Notes under the pieces: generated by a model
What the model saw: the letters and a program-made list of their open reading frames with translations, nothing else
Told to the model about the DNA's origin: nothing
Databases searched by the model: none
Shown here: positions 23,295-36,155 of the stretch, in pieces
Position numbering within the stretch: the stretch's first letter is position 1
Layout: every line of letters starts with the position of its first letter
Origin: Cadophora sp. MPI-SDFR-AT-0126
Taxonomy: Eukaryota > Ascomycota > Leotiomycetes > Helotiales > Ploettnerulaceae
Assembly (NCBI GenBank): GCA_020747065.1
Contig: JAGMVK010000002.1
Location: 1,736,001 to 1,800,000, forward strand
Direction of reading: 5' to 3'
DNA length: 64,000 bases
Made by a program: the position numbers and the translations under genes

Positions 23295-24662
23295 ATATGT
23301 CCAAGCGAGCCACCTGCACCCCACAGCTTCCAATCGAAATCTATATAGTTTCTTATTACCCGCCGGGAAACCTAGAATCCCGAGAAGTCTGTTCGTGAAA
23401 GGCCCACGTCCTTTTTCTACCAGTAGAGGATTCTTGGGTTCGAAATCGGTATTCATTGGTAGTGATCAGTGCGATTGGTTTTCAGATACGACTCGGCAGA
23501 TGTTGTTTTTTGCTGAAGAGAGTCTGCACTTTACGTCAGATGGAATCCAATCGCCCTGTACTTCGTCGGTCTTAATGAGCTTGATCTACTTCAAAGTTTT
23601 GCCGCACAAGCCTTTACACAACTTCGCCAAGCCCTCCATTGCAACAACATCAGACAAGCACACCTCACACCTCACGTTCCCAGCCCCTCTTTAGCAACCC
23701 TACAGCAAATCGCCACAGATCCGAAGGCTCCCTGTCTTGCTTCACAACACGTTCGCACGCTTGCAAGCTTTCCCTTCTATCCTTCTAGAAGCCAACCAGG
23801 TTCCCACAGTGTTTCAGCATGGTCTCAGTATCCGCCGAGGTCGAGATCCATATTTCTAGACCATAGCAAGCCCCTCCCCCTGACCATCCAAACGAGTCCG
23901 AGACGTGTGTCAAGAGCATTCGGAGGCCGGCATATCGGGCTCCCTTTCTTCAGCTTCTTCGTGCACCACGGTCGATGATGGGTCATCTAGAGATGCGTGA
24001 TCATCCGGGGCAGGAGATCACCGATCAGCGTCTGGAAAGGAGTCTATCCGTCCGGGTCAATCCACTTGAGGAAACCGCACAAGTGATCTTGTCGAGTAAT
24101 CGGGAAGAGATTTCATAAACGACCGCGCTATGTAAAGTGAATGCAGCTGTCGAATTCCGATAGAGGGTTTCAGCTTTTCGTCATTCTGGTGGTCATTAAA
24201 GATACTATCTACTAATCTCACCATCGAGAGATCTTCCCGCATTCCATGACAGGAAACTACTCTGCCATGTCTATACAAAACCACATACATATATACCGCG
24301 TGAAAAGACTGATTAAAAGGTAGATAAAGATGCTTTTCGGATCATCCCTTCTCTTGCGCGCCCCAATGCTTGCCTCCGTTCCCCGGGTGCCTCCATGCTC
24401 TGCAAACACAAGTCGTAAAATCATCAAAAAAGTATTGGACTCGCCTGCGTGATAATCTCAAACGCGCAAATGAATGTATACACACAAATTATACCTACCC
24501 CTTTAGTTTGGTCTTGCCGGACTGGTATATTGCCACTATGGCGTAGGTTGCCTCGCGGCTAACAGCCTGTTTCCTCTCACTCTGACCCTCTCACATCGTC
24601 TTCCGAGCAGATAGCCAATTTGTTCGCTTCCTTCTCTTTCTGGCCCCAAGTAACTCGTCCGC

Positions 24663-26794
24663 TCATGAAGTGCACCCGTTTTCCCTTCCATCTGCCTCAA
24701 TACCATGCCGTTGGTCTACGGTTCCGACGCTGATCAGTTTGCTGACAAAAGAAAAGTTGATTGGTGCTATATCATCGTGGACAGGCCGTCCAGAGGGCTG
24801 ATTGTTTTTCGTTGGTGCTGCGGTAGCATGCCTGTTGCGGGTGTATTGTTGATTGACGAATCGGTTCTGGGAGTCATTTGCGGTGTCATGGGGGTCTCGT
24901 TCTTTGGCTTTGCCATGGTGGACGCACCCAGCGCTCGAGTGTGGCTGCTCTCTCGTCGGCGTTTCGGCGCATCCTTGATTTTTGGGTGTGTATGGCACTG
25001 CGGGATTGTCAGCAAAAGTCGAATTCCAAGATGATTGGAATGTTTCATCGGGATTCACCTTGTAGGCGTGTCGGAACCAAGTGGTGCCTTTCTTCTTGCT
25101 GCTCACCAGCGCAACCCACTCGTTACAGCTTCCGCACAGACCCTCCCACACATCTGGGTTCCCATCCATTCGCCGAGTTTCTTGAGGCTCTTGAAATGGG
25201 CTTCCTGTTGCAGCACTGATGCCATGTGTGAAACTCTTATCGTACCAGAATGCACTGTTCTTCAACACGAGCCATCGTCCTGGTTTGCAAATACCACACC
25301 ACCCCTCTCGCTTATTCCCGTGACCTCGCACCCAACGAGGTGTGTAGAGATCACCATCGAACCGAAGTTCTTGCTCGTGTGGGACGAGATCAGGATCGCT
25401 TGGGTTCATGTCCTCAGGTGGAGGTGGTACCTGCTCTTCGTGCAGGGAGGCATAGAGATCGGGAGGATCACTTAAGTCGGTGTAGTGAGAGTGTAATGAA
25501 TGTGGATCGGCATTGCTTTGCAACATGCGGAACAGTCCGTGGGACAGTAGCGGTGGTGGTGTCTCGAACTGATGGGGCTCGTGGTAGTTATGAGATGGAA
25601 GGAGCATGCTGTTTCGGTGGAAGCCGGTATTGTTTGTTAACATGAAAGGGTGCTGCTGTTGCGTTTGTTGTAGATTGCTCAGGTTCAGGGGAAGCTGTGT
25701 GTTTGGTAGAGTTGGCGAGGAATGCCGGGACGACATTCTAGGTGGATGCGGTGTGAAAACCTCATGACTTTGATGATACACAAAAGGAGAAGGGCGCCTA
25801 TTCGGCAATGGAGCATAAGATCCGGTTGACCATCTCTTGCTGCGGGTACTGTCCATGGTGTAAGGGGCTGATCGCATGCTTGGTCTTGGTGAAGGAGAAG
25901 CGCGTCCCCGGCTCTGAGTGCGAACAAGCTCAGAGCGGTTTTGAGGAGTCATTCTCGGTGATGCGACAGGCGAAAGTTGAGTGGACGACATTAAGGAGTT
26001 TCTGTTGGATGGCGGTGGGTAATCTGAAGTGAAAGATGGTGCTTCTGACAAAGTCGTAGAGAAGTCTTCGTACGAAGGCATTTCCGATAGTGCTCCAGTG
26101 GTTGACATTGTGAAGGAGGAGCCAGACATGCGGCGAGAGTTGTAGGACTGCTCGAGACTCAGACGGTCACTGTCCATTCCAGGTCCAGGGTATCTTAAAT
26201 CAAGAATCGGCGCAGTCTCATCCGAAGTGTAAGCTTGTCCCATATTCATATCTGTATCGAGCCCTTGGAGATCAAGTCCATCATCACAAGGCTTAGTATG
26301 CCAGCCATCTGAGACCCGGGTCAGATATGGATTCTCATAAGGCCCTGCCCTCTGATCCTCATACTTACTTTCGCCATTGGACGTCGTGGGGTAGAAGTCC
26401 TGTTGTACTGCGTATGTCTGTGGAAGTGCATCATTGATTGGTTGCATAGGCATGGTAGAGGAGTCCCAGGCCGGCAATGATGTATACTCTTCTGGCATGC
26501 AATACGAGAATCCGGTCTCATGTATCGTTGCTGGTCGAGGCCGTGTTACGTGCTGTGGCGTTGGTGTCGACCACATTCCAAGCCCAACAGCCTCAGTCTT
26601 CATCGACATCTCATTTGGATTCATAGTAACCGCGGGGAAGGACCGAGGGGGGTGATCCCTTCTGAACTTATTGTTCGGATTGAACTGGAATGAGGGTGTT
26701 TGTATCTGCTGGCGGCTAATGATGGGTGTAAGTAATGCTTCTCGTGAGGGGTCGAAATGGGAAGGGCTCACAGTTGCGCCTGGTTGGAGTCCAT
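24663..26794 (-). CDS. Rua1 C-terminal-domain regulator (Meu26-like)
   Basis: A 691-residue protein from exons 26794-26772 and 26715-24663. The C-terminal third (about 458-560) matches the Rua1_C domain (formerly DUF4451) as I know it: LYTPRWVRG, EGWCGIC (C481, C484), a GRWLVLKNSAFWYDKSFTHG block, VWEGLCGSCNEW (C535, C538) and WFRHAYK. The Cys/His arrangement suggests zinc binding. The family includes Ustilago Rua1, a regulator of glycolipid synthesis, and fission yeast meu26; a DNA-binding regulatory role is therefore likely. The N-terminal 450 residues are Pro/Ser/Gln-rich and disordered, as in activation domains. I place the start at ATG 26794 with a 56-nt first intron, giving MDSNQAQLRQQIQTPSFQF. 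Without that intron the frame has no in-frame ATG near its beginning. Confidence 0.85.
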
Positions 26795-29665
26795 GACGGA
26801 GATCTTCCACTTCTATCGATTAGGATTCAGGGCCGATAACTTAGGCCTGGATGTGTTGTCGTCAGCCGCGATAGACTTATGAAGGGTTATGAAGAAAGTA
26901 TTCGACGACTGACCCACCAGACGGGGGGTCTCGGGGAAAATGTTGACTGGCATTCATGTAACATACCAGACGTAATATGATCGGAGGATGTGCAACTCAA
27001 AATGTTATACTGCTGCTCCCGTAGGGCCCGTAGGGTAAGGAATGCGTAGAGTTTCTTTCGGCGCTCTTTTTGAAACGAAATTGGACAACGATGCCTCGCG
27101 CTGAGGATGTGTGGATATGAATTACTGAATTGGTAGGTGCGGCGGTGGCGGAAATGAGTGTGGTTGAGTTGACTATGCAGAAGTATAGAAAGAGACTCGG
27201 TTGATGATCGGCGCAGCCTGGCTTGAAGTAGATGAGAGCCAGCTCCCAGTATATAGAGCAAAGAAAAGCGAAATTAAAAATTGGCCGCAAAGGAGTGACT
27301 GTCGAATAGAAAGTAAAGAGCAGCGATTGGGAGAACGCGAAAAGGTGGAAGAGGGGCAGTGCAGTGACCCTGGAGTATAAGAGAAGAAAAATATTCAAAG
27401 GTCAGGAAAGCCTGCGGAGACGGGGTTCTGTTAACTGGCCAGCCCGGGATCGGGATGTCTCCCTCAACCCCTGCGAGTGTTCTGATACAAGCCAAACTTG
27501 CAAACTTGTGTGGTGAGGTCAAGAAGCATGCTTGGCAGAGACATCTTGGCTTACAGGGCTGCTGGGGTGGAGCGAGCAGGGAGCACAACTGCAAAGCGGA
27601 CGGAGTAAGTTCAGATGTGAGGGAGCGAGTGTGTGTGCGGCATCGAAACCCGAGGCAACCTTACCAGGGATGCCTATACTCGGACTGACTCCCAGAATTC
27701 GCAACATACAGGCATTGCATGGAACAGAACCTGCGATGTGTTCATCCAGCCAGCAGGAGCATCTGGAAGGGGGTGGCTTGTCTCGTCTCAAGGCGACGCC
27801 ACGACACGATTCTCCAACCTTATCTGGGGTACGCCAGGCTTAGAATGGCATGCTGAGGGCGATTGTGAATGCATCTTACCGACCCCTGGCAGGTACAGAA
27901 GAAGGCACACCAAACCGCCGGTCTTCCACTTTGGGTTGGCGACTTGGCAGACAAGCTTAACGAGGGGGTTTGTTACAAGCAATTCGTGTGGGACTGACTG
28001 ATCTTTACTCAGCAACTTGAAATAAAAGCTAGCCAATAGGACAGCCGCGTGTGTCTTTCGCCAGCTGTCTGGCCACCAACATCGCCCGCAAGGATTATGT
28101 TTGGTTGCAAGATCTGGCCCGTTTGAGGATCTTCCATACTGTCTGGGGTGTCCCTGGAACCTACGACTTTGTTGTCCGCGCCATATCAGCCCTGCTAAGG
28201 ACGTTGGCGGGGAGGAGTTCAACAAGTCCATTGTGGACGTTCCGGAAAGCAAAGCGAACAGTGTTCATCAACAGCTAAAAGTTTCGCACGCTGTCCTGCA
28301 AAGGGGAACTCAACACAAGGGCAAGATGCAGCTTCGAGCTCTTCTCTGAAGGGGTTTCATGTTGTCTTACAGCTGCGCTGAAGATGTGGTGAGGTTGGTT
28401 GTTATTTGTGGAGTTGGGTTCAGGGGCTAGTTAAGCGAGTTTGAGGATCAATTTTGAAACGAGGCGACTGGGATTGTTGGCCCCCCCTATCACCAGAGCC
28501 CGGACAGCCTCGTCTCGCTTGTGGCGAACAAAATCAGCAACTCTGCAGAGTTTCCAAACTCGACGTCACAGCTGCGTGTTGCTCGGCCAAGATCTGATAC
28601 TGTTGTCGCGAAGTCATGAGATCAAACCGACATGGCAAAATATTTGAAATGCTCTGACAGAAAGACAAGACAGACTGCGCCATCGGTCCCAGGAGGATCC
28701 ACCATAACTCACGAGAGAGGAGAGGGCACTTGCCGCACATCGTCCGATTTAGACTTGGATGGAGTGACAGAACACAACAAGAGTTCGGACCGCTAGTCTT
28801 GTGGTATTCGGCGCGCGGTCCCTGCCCCATAATGCTCGAAATGAGATGAGATTAGCACTCAACTAGAGATTCTTCTTTTGGATCATCCAAAGTGTCGGCA
28901 GGACGTTAGACCTTCTGCCGGTTCCACTCGTTGTGATCGTGCGGGGGATGCTCGGTGTGCGTCCGGGCTTGTCCATGTCGCCAGAATGGCAAGGAAGGGT
29001 GCGCAAGGGAAGAAGTTTGCATGAATATGTTTCTCGATTGGGTTGGTTGAGTCCTGCCTGAAGTTGATGATCTCTGTCAATATCATTGCTCTTATGAGGA
29101 TCATGGTGCCAATCACGACCATTTCGGCTGTTTTCTGATAAACAATGTTCCACGCGTCCAGCTCGCTGTGCCATGCCGACCTGACCGAAGGCCAAGCACT
29201 CAGGGACAGGCCCTTGAGAGTCTATCTTATCTTGAATCATGTTTGGTCGATGACGCGATATCTTCAGCCCAGCCCGCGCCGTGATTCATGCAGAATACCG
29301 AAAAGAGACAAGAAACCAACTCTCTTTACAAAAACGACTCCCCTGAATTTCCTAAAATATATTTTCGAAGAGCAGTGAGGAGACCAGCCCTTCGTTACCT
29401 GGCGGTCCTTTGTAAGTACTCTTGAATACTTGCATGAATCAGATGTCCTTCCAAAGATATAATTTTGTGGTCGGGATAGTTCTCAACGCCATGAAAAGGG
29501 GTTCGCGAAACAGAGCGTAGCACTCGCAAATGGGTAGCAATCGTCTAGACCAAAGTCGGGACTCCACTATCATGAAAATTGGGTCTCATCTAAGTCCCGA
29601 ATCTTAAGTGGAATCAGACTCTCAAGCGGAATGCGACTCTTGAGGATTATTCCACAATGGAGAGT
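26795..29665. other. 2.9-kb upstream region of the Rua1-type gene, no gene called
   Basis: Frames of 75-150 codons occur on both strands but overlap each other heavily. None has a motif; a minus frame at 28883-29122 has a hydrophobic start that looks accidental. Probably the promoter and long leader of the regulator, plus the 3' end of the next gene. Confidence 0.4.
29606..29641. repeat. Imperfect tandem duplication of 18 bp
   Basis: Two adjacent 18-mers, AAGTGGAATCAGACTCTC and AAGCGGAATGCGACTCTT, match at 14 of 18 positions. They lie 25 bp beyond the stop codon of the next gene, inside its probable 3' UTR. Confidence 0.55.
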
Positions 29666-30439
29666 TCACTCCTTGTTGATTTTCTTCCAAACTTCTGCTT
29701 CAGCTACAGATATTTTCTCTCCAGCAGTCTGTGCCCATTTCTTAGCTGTACTCCAGACGCCCTCAGAGTCAAATCCACCTGCGCTCCCTGTATCCTGAGA
29801 GCCTAGACCAGAGAAGTTTGTTGACTGTTCCATTTCTTGGGCCCGTCTCTGATCGCTGGTGAGCTCTGATGCGTACACATCCTGGTGATAGCCGGGAGGA
29901 TGCTCCAAGCTTCGTCTTGGACCTCTTTCAGCGGAGGGAACGGCAACAGGGTAAGGCACCGACGGAGTGTTCGTTGTGCTTGTTGATGAACTTGGGGTCT
30001 GCGAACCGTATGTTGTTGTTGGAGGTGCATACGACATTTGAGGCGGGTCTGAGTAAGTGCTGGATGACTCAGGAGCTCCTGTCTGCTTTGTGTGATAGTT
30101 ATCGCCCACTTTCGCAGGAGGCGGGATAGCACGTCTATTCAAAGTTGTAGGCACAGCTCCAGGCTGAGGCGCTGGAGGTTCTGAGTTAGTCTTGGTTGTG
30201 GGAGTTGGCTGAATGGGTGCATAGCGCTGTCGCGCTGCAGAAGTTGGAGCAGGAAATGCTGCCGTTCCCGGTTGAGCTGGAGGATAGGACGATGCCGAAG
30301 CCGTAGTGGTGGCAGAAGATGGGTTTGGAGCAAGACCAAGAGGTGTGTGCTGAAGTCCCGGATTGGCAGTCTGTGGTGAGGTACCAGTGACCTTCGATGC
30401 TTTGATAGGACTTGAGGTATAGATTGGGATGCCTGACAT
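29666..30439 (-). CDS. Conserved-type small Pro/Ser/Thr-rich protein, unknown function
   Basis: An intronless frame of 257 residues starting MSGIPIYTSSPIKASK, with A at -3 of the ATG. The first 200 residues are low-complexity (Pro, Thr, Ser, Gln, Tyr). The last 35 form a folded-looking amphipathic segment, FDSEGVWSTAKKWAQTAGEK followed by ISVAEAEVWKKINKE. I believe proteins of this shape, a disordered N-terminus with a short Trp/Lys helix at the end, are widespread in Pezizomycotina, but I cannot name a function. No signal peptide or membrane segment is present. Confidence 0.8.
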   Translation of the reverse strand: MSGIPIYTSSPIKASKVTGTSPQTANPGLQHTPLGLAPNPSSATTTASASSYPPAQPGTAAFPAPTSAARQRYAPIQPTPTTKTNSEPPAPQPGAVPTTLNRRAIPPPAKVGDNYHTKQTGAPESSSTYSDPPQMSYAPPTTTYGSQTPSSSTSTTNTPSVPYPVAVPSAERGPRRSLEHPPGYHQDVYASELTSDQRRAQEMEQSTNFSGLGSQDTGSAGGFDSEGVWSTAKKWAQTAGEKISVAEAEVWKKINKE

Positions 30440-32203
30440 GTTGAAGGCCGAGAGATGCAATGCCTCGATAATAGTTCTGTGAATTTCCTCGATGTTAACT
30501 TTGTTGCCTTTTTGACACGAATCCCATCCATGTCCATCATCCTGTCTGTCTGTCCCTTACCTTCTCCAAACGCGCCTCACAGTGCCTTACGTCACTGGTC
30601 ACGTGTAGTTCTAACAAAACCAAAGAGTGGACGCCCACTCGAGATGGCAGTACTGTACTTCTTTGGTTGCATTCACATCAATGAAGGTCGACGGGTGTAA
30701 GGTTTACTGCCTGATATACATGAAATGCCCGGGTAGAAAATGTCACTCCAACACCAGCGGACTCTCCTTTCTCGTTCTCTGTTCAACATGAATCTGTACG
30801 AGCGAGCTTGTCTCCTGGCGACTGAAAATTAACCTTGTATGGGCCACTAGATATTTCACACGAATTGTAAACATTGCTACCAGTCTCAATCTCTCATTTC
30901 TTAATCATTACTCAACCGTCAAGTGCTGCATTCTCTTCCCAATACTCTGCTACAAGTCCCTTCTCATCTCAGCCAATTCAGCTTCATTCTCCCACAAAGC
31001 CTTCCTGATGCTATCCAATAGACCACCAAATGCTATGCCCTCGGAGCTCCCCTCCCCTGTATTTAAAAACCGTTTACCTATTCTCATCTACTGTTCCTCC
31101 AAGGCCTCCAAAACTTGCGTGTATTGTTCAGTGATGAACATTTCCTTCTGCTGGGTATAGTCGAGATGGTGCTTTGACCAGCTGGGAACGCTCAGATGGG
31201 TGCGGAAGTACAGGTCTGTCTGGCTGCCATGGCAAAAGCGACAATTATGATATGCTCGTTACAACAGTACGAGGTTTGAGATTAGGATGAAGGTCTCCGC
31301 ACTCCTCCTTTACATTCCTCGATGTAAAAATCTGAGTTGTTGAAATGTTCATGTAACTTGAAGATGTGAAGAATAGGCACTTTCAGAGGTTATAAGGAGA
31401 CGAGATTCACACGTCCCCGGCCGTCTGAATGTTACTTTGTCATGATTGTTTATAGCCTGCCCCAAAGAACCTTCACAAAGAGACCAAGAGCTATAGAGCA
31501 TGCAACGAGTAGCTTTCAGACAATTGACCATGGTGTACGGCCTCAATGCAATTCGACGTGTTCTTCTTGGCGAGCGATGATTTGGGCTTGCTTGCAGATA
31601 GAATCCAGACCATCTAATCGAGATTTGGGGAAGGAATGCATATAGGAAGAGAACACATGGATATGAACGCAGAGTCTAGAGAAACTATCTGGATTACGAA
31701 CACTGGAGGAAGGAAAGGCAAGGGGTCCAAGCCGCCCAACGATGCAATTGCAAGCTCTGCTGGTGTAAAAGCAGATTTGAGCTGTACGAATGGCTGGAAT
31801 TAGTTGGTAGGTTCGAAGGGGCTTTGGAGAACAAAACTCATCTCTGCCCGAGCCTTCTAAGCCTCTCTTTGCTGAACTTCAAAACAAAGTTCTTTGTTCG
31901 ATGTCCAAAAGAAAGTCCAATTGTAGGAACTTTTGATTACCAAACAGTTCCGAAAGCCTTACCATGCCGTGTTTAGCACAGTGCCAACCTCAACTTGTTG
32001 CGCCGAGCACTTGTTGACATTGTCATCTAGTTAGTCCGAGATCAACAATGGCCAAGCTCTATCAGCTAAATAGTGGGGCCCCGGGATCCCGAGTTAATAT
32101 GCACGTCAGCGAAGCGGCTTCTATTGAATAGAACGCGCCAAACATGACACAGAGCTTCCATTGAGTCTGCAAGAGGGCAGCAACCATTCATACCAAGCCC
32201 AAT
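30440..32203. other. Divergent promoter region between the small conserved gene and the MFS gene
   Basis: About 1.8 kb with no coding-like frame. A GC-rich pair of adjacent octamer palindromes (GGGGCCCC and GGGATCCC) occurs at 32075-32090, about 115 bp before the MFS start. Confidence 0.5.
32075..32090. promoter_or_regulatory. Adjacent GC-rich palindromes upstream of the MFS gene
   Basis: Two abutting 8-bp perfect palindromes in otherwise AT-richer sequence. Position suggests a possible protein-binding site; there is no direct evidence. Confidence 0.25.
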
Positions 32204-34209
32204 ATGTTCAACATCTCTAAATACCTACCCTTTGCTTCTTCCACGACGGTCACGCATGCGTGTTCCTACTTGTTCGCAGTGTGCCTCTTCTCGATATCCT
32301 TCCTCGTTTTCCTGAACAGCAGTGTCTCATTCGTCATTACCGACCTCATAGGAGTCAAAGATGGAGTAGGGGACCTAGTTGGGACACTTGGATTCGTGGA
32401 TGAGCTGGTGGCGTAAGTTTCTCGGCCACTGCCATATTGTCCCGATAGCGGGTCTCAGGAGTATTTCGACTCAAATATGCTCCAGGGACACAAGTACATG
32501 AGTAATTGCTAACTTTCAATCATCGTAGACTAGTCTGGTGTCCAATCTGGGGAATCGTCAGTGACAGGTTGGGAGTGCGTCTGGTGTGCGTGGCAGGTTA
32601 TACGATTGTTGGGCTGGCTCTCTTCATATTTGTGCAAGCCCGGAATGTATACCCCCAGCTTCTGCTCGCAAGGGTACTATTCAGTGTAGGAGGAGCTGCT
32701 ACGTAAATAATCCATAACTTCACTGGATGCTTGTAGCTAATGACCGGGTCAGGGCCACCATGGTCACTGCGATTCTACCTTCTATGACGGGAGGTAATCA
32801 AGATACCCACGACACAAACCAAAACCACGACGCCCATCCTATACAGCGATCCGCTATCCGGCGCAGCATTTCTGCTTCTGTCGATTCCGAAGCTACCATA
32901 ACTCCCGCGACATACAGCAACAGGTCCTCGGCCATCAACGGGCGTTCCATGAGTTCTACGGAGAAGATATCCTCGAGTCCCCCAAGACTGGCTGGTCTTG
33001 TGGGCGTATTCACAGGGTGTGGAGCTTTGGTGGCATTGTCTATATTCCTCCCCCTGCCTGCTCAATTCTCTCACATGGAAGGAATTACACAAGGCCAGGC
33101 CGTTGCAGACAGTTTTTACGTCGTGGGAAGCATATCGCTTGTCGTGGCAGGCTGTTGCTACTTCGGGCTTCGTGGACTGAGAGGGGAAGAAGGGAAGGGG
33201 TGGCGTTTGTTGCTAGGCAATCCTTCCCCCTCGGATTATGAATCGCTCATATCGGACGAGAACCAAAGGACTTCAAAGGCCCTTTTCCTACCTTACTGGA
33301 GGTTGTTGTCGGATTCTACAGTATTAGGATTTAAAGATGCCCAGATTGGCCTCGGTTATCTTGGAGGATTTGTCGCAAGAGCATCCTCGGTGGGTATCTC
33401 ACTCTTTATACCACTATATGTGAACGCATACTTCATCCGAAATGGATTCTGCCAGGGGTCTCCTAAGGACCCGTCCCCAGAGCTCAAGAAGGAATGTAGG
33501 GCAGCGTATATACTGGCGGCGGAATTGACGGGCGTATCACAACTCGTTGCACTGCTTTGTGCCCCATTGTTCGGGTACCTATCTGACAGGTACCGCCGGT
33601 TCAATGTACCTCTATTAGCGGCAAGCGTCTTCGGCATCGTGGGGTATACGGCCTTTGCCAATTTGGACAGTCCTGAACCTTCGGATGTCAAGAGTAGAGG
33701 AGGAAGTCCAGTGGTGTTCTTGATCGTTTCTCTGATCGGAATCAGCCAGATTGGGGCTATTGTATGCAGTCTCGGATTGCTCGGGCGGGGCGTCCTTGGA
33801 AATGAAGGAGGATACAATCTTTCTGGGCAACTACACGGTGCTCACAGCGGTGGCGTTCAGGTACCGACCGATGGTGTTGAGTCAACACCTCTTGTTGCAT
33901 CCTGTAGGTGCAGGGAACTCATAATCACCGGTTCTGAATGTCCCAAGCCGTGCCAAATGCTAACTCTCCCATCCAGTGTCGTCAACCAAGCAATCAGAAT
34001 CTAGGAGCCATCTCAAGGGCTCCATCGCGGGTGTATATTCGCTATCAGGCGGAGCAGCCATTCTCCTCCTAACAAAGCTTGGGGGGTATCTTTTCGACAG
34101 CCTGTCAGTTGGGGCGCCATTCTATATGATGGCTGTTTTCAACGGGATTTTGCTTGTCATTGGAATTGCTGCAGGCATTTACCGGGAGGTCAGAATGGGG
34201 AAGCGGTAA
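32204..34209 (+). CDS. Major facilitator superfamily transporter (YCR023C-like), four exons
   Basis: Integral membrane transporter of 588 residues from exons 32204-32412, 32529-32702, 32753-33903 and 33977-34209. The first half has transmembrane segments and an MFS motif A-like loop (GIVSDRLGVR); the second half has a matching GYLSDRYRR loop. A hydrophilic Ser/Thr/Asn-rich loop follows the first helices (about 147-210). The last exon holds the final helices (SIAGVYSLSGGAAILLLTKL and onward). Substrate is unknown; the overall pattern resembles the uncharacterised fungal YCR023C group rather than sugar or drug-antiporter groups. Intron 2 (50 nt) uses a GTCAG acceptor after GCTAATGACC. Intron 3 (73 nt) has a GCTAACTC branch and joins ASL to SSTKQSESRSHLKGS. 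Confidence 0.9.
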
Positions 34210-34468
34210 ACCCGTCAACATGTTAAGCACCATTCAAGAACTTTCTTAGTTGTTGATAGTCGGTGAAGCCAGGGTCATCGCATACCACACTCCGCCATTC
34301 ACAACTTGTGGTTTTGATCAAGTCATTTGATTGACACTTCACAGCCCACACGTTAGATCAATGTAGGGGCTTTGGGAGTAAGTACATAATTTTTGTGCTA
34401 TTTCTCACCGAGGTATACCTCTCAAGCTACAATACCTGTTTGAGACATCTGAGGGTTCGCACGAGGTC

Positions 34469-36155
34469 CTAGAAATCCTCAAATTCCGATGAAGCCAACT
34501 CGCTCAGCTCACTCGATTCTGGCGTCGAGGGACAACGGGCTTTCATTTTCGAGTTATTCGCATCGTCTCCCAGTTTGCTTGCAAATTTTTCCAGCTGGGC
34601 TGCTTGGCTTGTAAGTCGAAATAATTCTGCGTCCAGATCGTTGGCTTCATCGTCTGCCTTGCCGAGAATCACAGCGAGTCGATCGTACATGTAGCACAAT
34701 GGGTTTCCAACTCTCCACATCAATTGATACTGGTTGCAAGTACTCTTCTATCATTAGTTGTGACCTTCGTATCTAATAAACTCTTAGCCTGAGGACATGA
34801 ACTATTGGACAACTCGCTCTTAAAAGCAACTCCTTTTACCAAAACTTCGTCGATTACTACATCTATCGCCGAACAAATCGCGGAGGTCTCTAGAGCAATG
34901 CCCGTGCAACTCCGCGATAACCAAGACAAGTTGGTTTTGTGGGAGGTCATTGCTGCACTCTTCCAATTGGACTATACGCAAATCCGAGTCACCAACATTC
35001 AACAGCTTGGCATGAATATGGGCAACGATCGCGACACAATAATTCAATGTTGAACAAACTCTTTAATGTCATTATCAAATACTGTGAGTTCATGAGCAAT
35101 ACTTACCTTGCTATACATTACTAATGCTTCTTAGGATACGATAAGCAATATCACACCAACTCCTGTAACCAAAACCAATGCGAAAAGACCCGCCAATTGA
35201 AGGAGTTGGGAGTTATTAATGGTTAAACCTCGCAGCCCCGGTACAAGCACTCTATCGGTATTCAACAGATGAACAGGAAGAATCTCGTGCCCATGATCAA
35301 GATCAATCATTGCGATCCTCAAACCTCTACCTCGGAATGAATCGAGGCATAGCCAATACGTCATGGCCTTTCAATATCGAGAATAGCGCAGTCGAGGCAC
35401 ACATGCAAAGCTGAGCAGAGGCATATCCATGGGCATTCGGCGTAGAAGCAAATCCATCTATCAAATCAGAGCTTAGTTGTCTCGGAGGCGTCATAAAGGA
35501 CCCGGTAGTCCATACTTTGCTGCGCCATACAGCCATTTCGATGCAAGACTCATTCCAAGAGCACAATGACCATTGTTTAATAGCTCCAGACACCTACGTC
35601 AAACTCAACTGGGAATGCGGCTCCCATCAACAGGGCTCGACTAACTATAAGATGAGCTTACGCTCCTTTCTACTGCTTTGTATATCGAATCTCGGCGATG
35701 TATCGGTAATCGACAAGCTTTTTCACTCAAGCTTTGGAACAGGTCCCCCGAGGTGCGGGACCGTGGGATGTCAAAACCTATCACATATTCAGGTGAAGCA
35801 CCTCCGCCGAGATCGTGGTAGGCACCTTTATCGCGACGTACTGGTCGATGATCCCATTTACATTTGTTACCATGCGCCAGCATGCAAACCCGCAAGTGGG
35901 AAACTTGAATATAAGGGCGAAATTTGTATCGCCTTGTTCCTTGATCCTCCACGCATCGGACGCAATGATTTGACGGCTTTTACAAGGTTGTATGGTATTG
36001 GGCAGCCTATCGTAATGGTCCTTGACGATGAGGATACCAGTGACCGACACTTTACCCCCGGAGACACAAGCAGCAGCTCGAATGACCCAATGTCCTAGCT
36101 CTTCTTTGGATTGGAACGCGATGATGCTGGGAGTAATGGTGCGGCAGAGGATCAT
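34469..36155 (-). CDS. Unresolved hypothetical locus, probably multi-exon
   Basis: Several minus-strand frames follow one another: 36155-35781, 35952-35641, 35593-35327, 35364-35131, 35047-34820 and 34723-34469. One junction is convincing: AGC|GTAAGC at 35661 to GACGTAG at 35594 (68 nt) fuses YKAVERS to VSGAIKQWSLCSWN in phase. A strong hydrophobic segment (LFALVLVTGVGVILLIV) ends the frame at 35131, and the last frame ends in an acidic tail (SSELSELASSEFEDF). I could not join the others without frame conflict, so this may be one membrane protein, two genes or a decayed gene. An opposing plus-strand frame of about 185 codons (to 36098) covers part of it and is a rival. No family is recognised. 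Confidence 0.33.

Larger units (their letters stand above)
18862..24662. other. 5.8-kb region without a confident gene
   Basis: Probably contains the promoter and leader of the PHD gene (to about 20.3 kb) and the 3' region of the Rua1-type gene. Base composition looks ordinary, not AT-rich, so it does not look like RIP-mutated transposon remains. Most frames are under about 130 codons and are contested between strands. A minus-strand trail of frames at 22.5-23.1 kb has a plausible GTAAGC donor near 22915, but no domain and no clean splice path. A (CCAGA)4 tract lies at 21041-21060 and a double GTTTAAAC palindrome at 23278-23294. Confidence 0.45.

Noticed and set aside
28863..29240. Minus-strand frame of 125 codons
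   Set aside because: No motif, and another frame on the same strand covers the same bases equally well.
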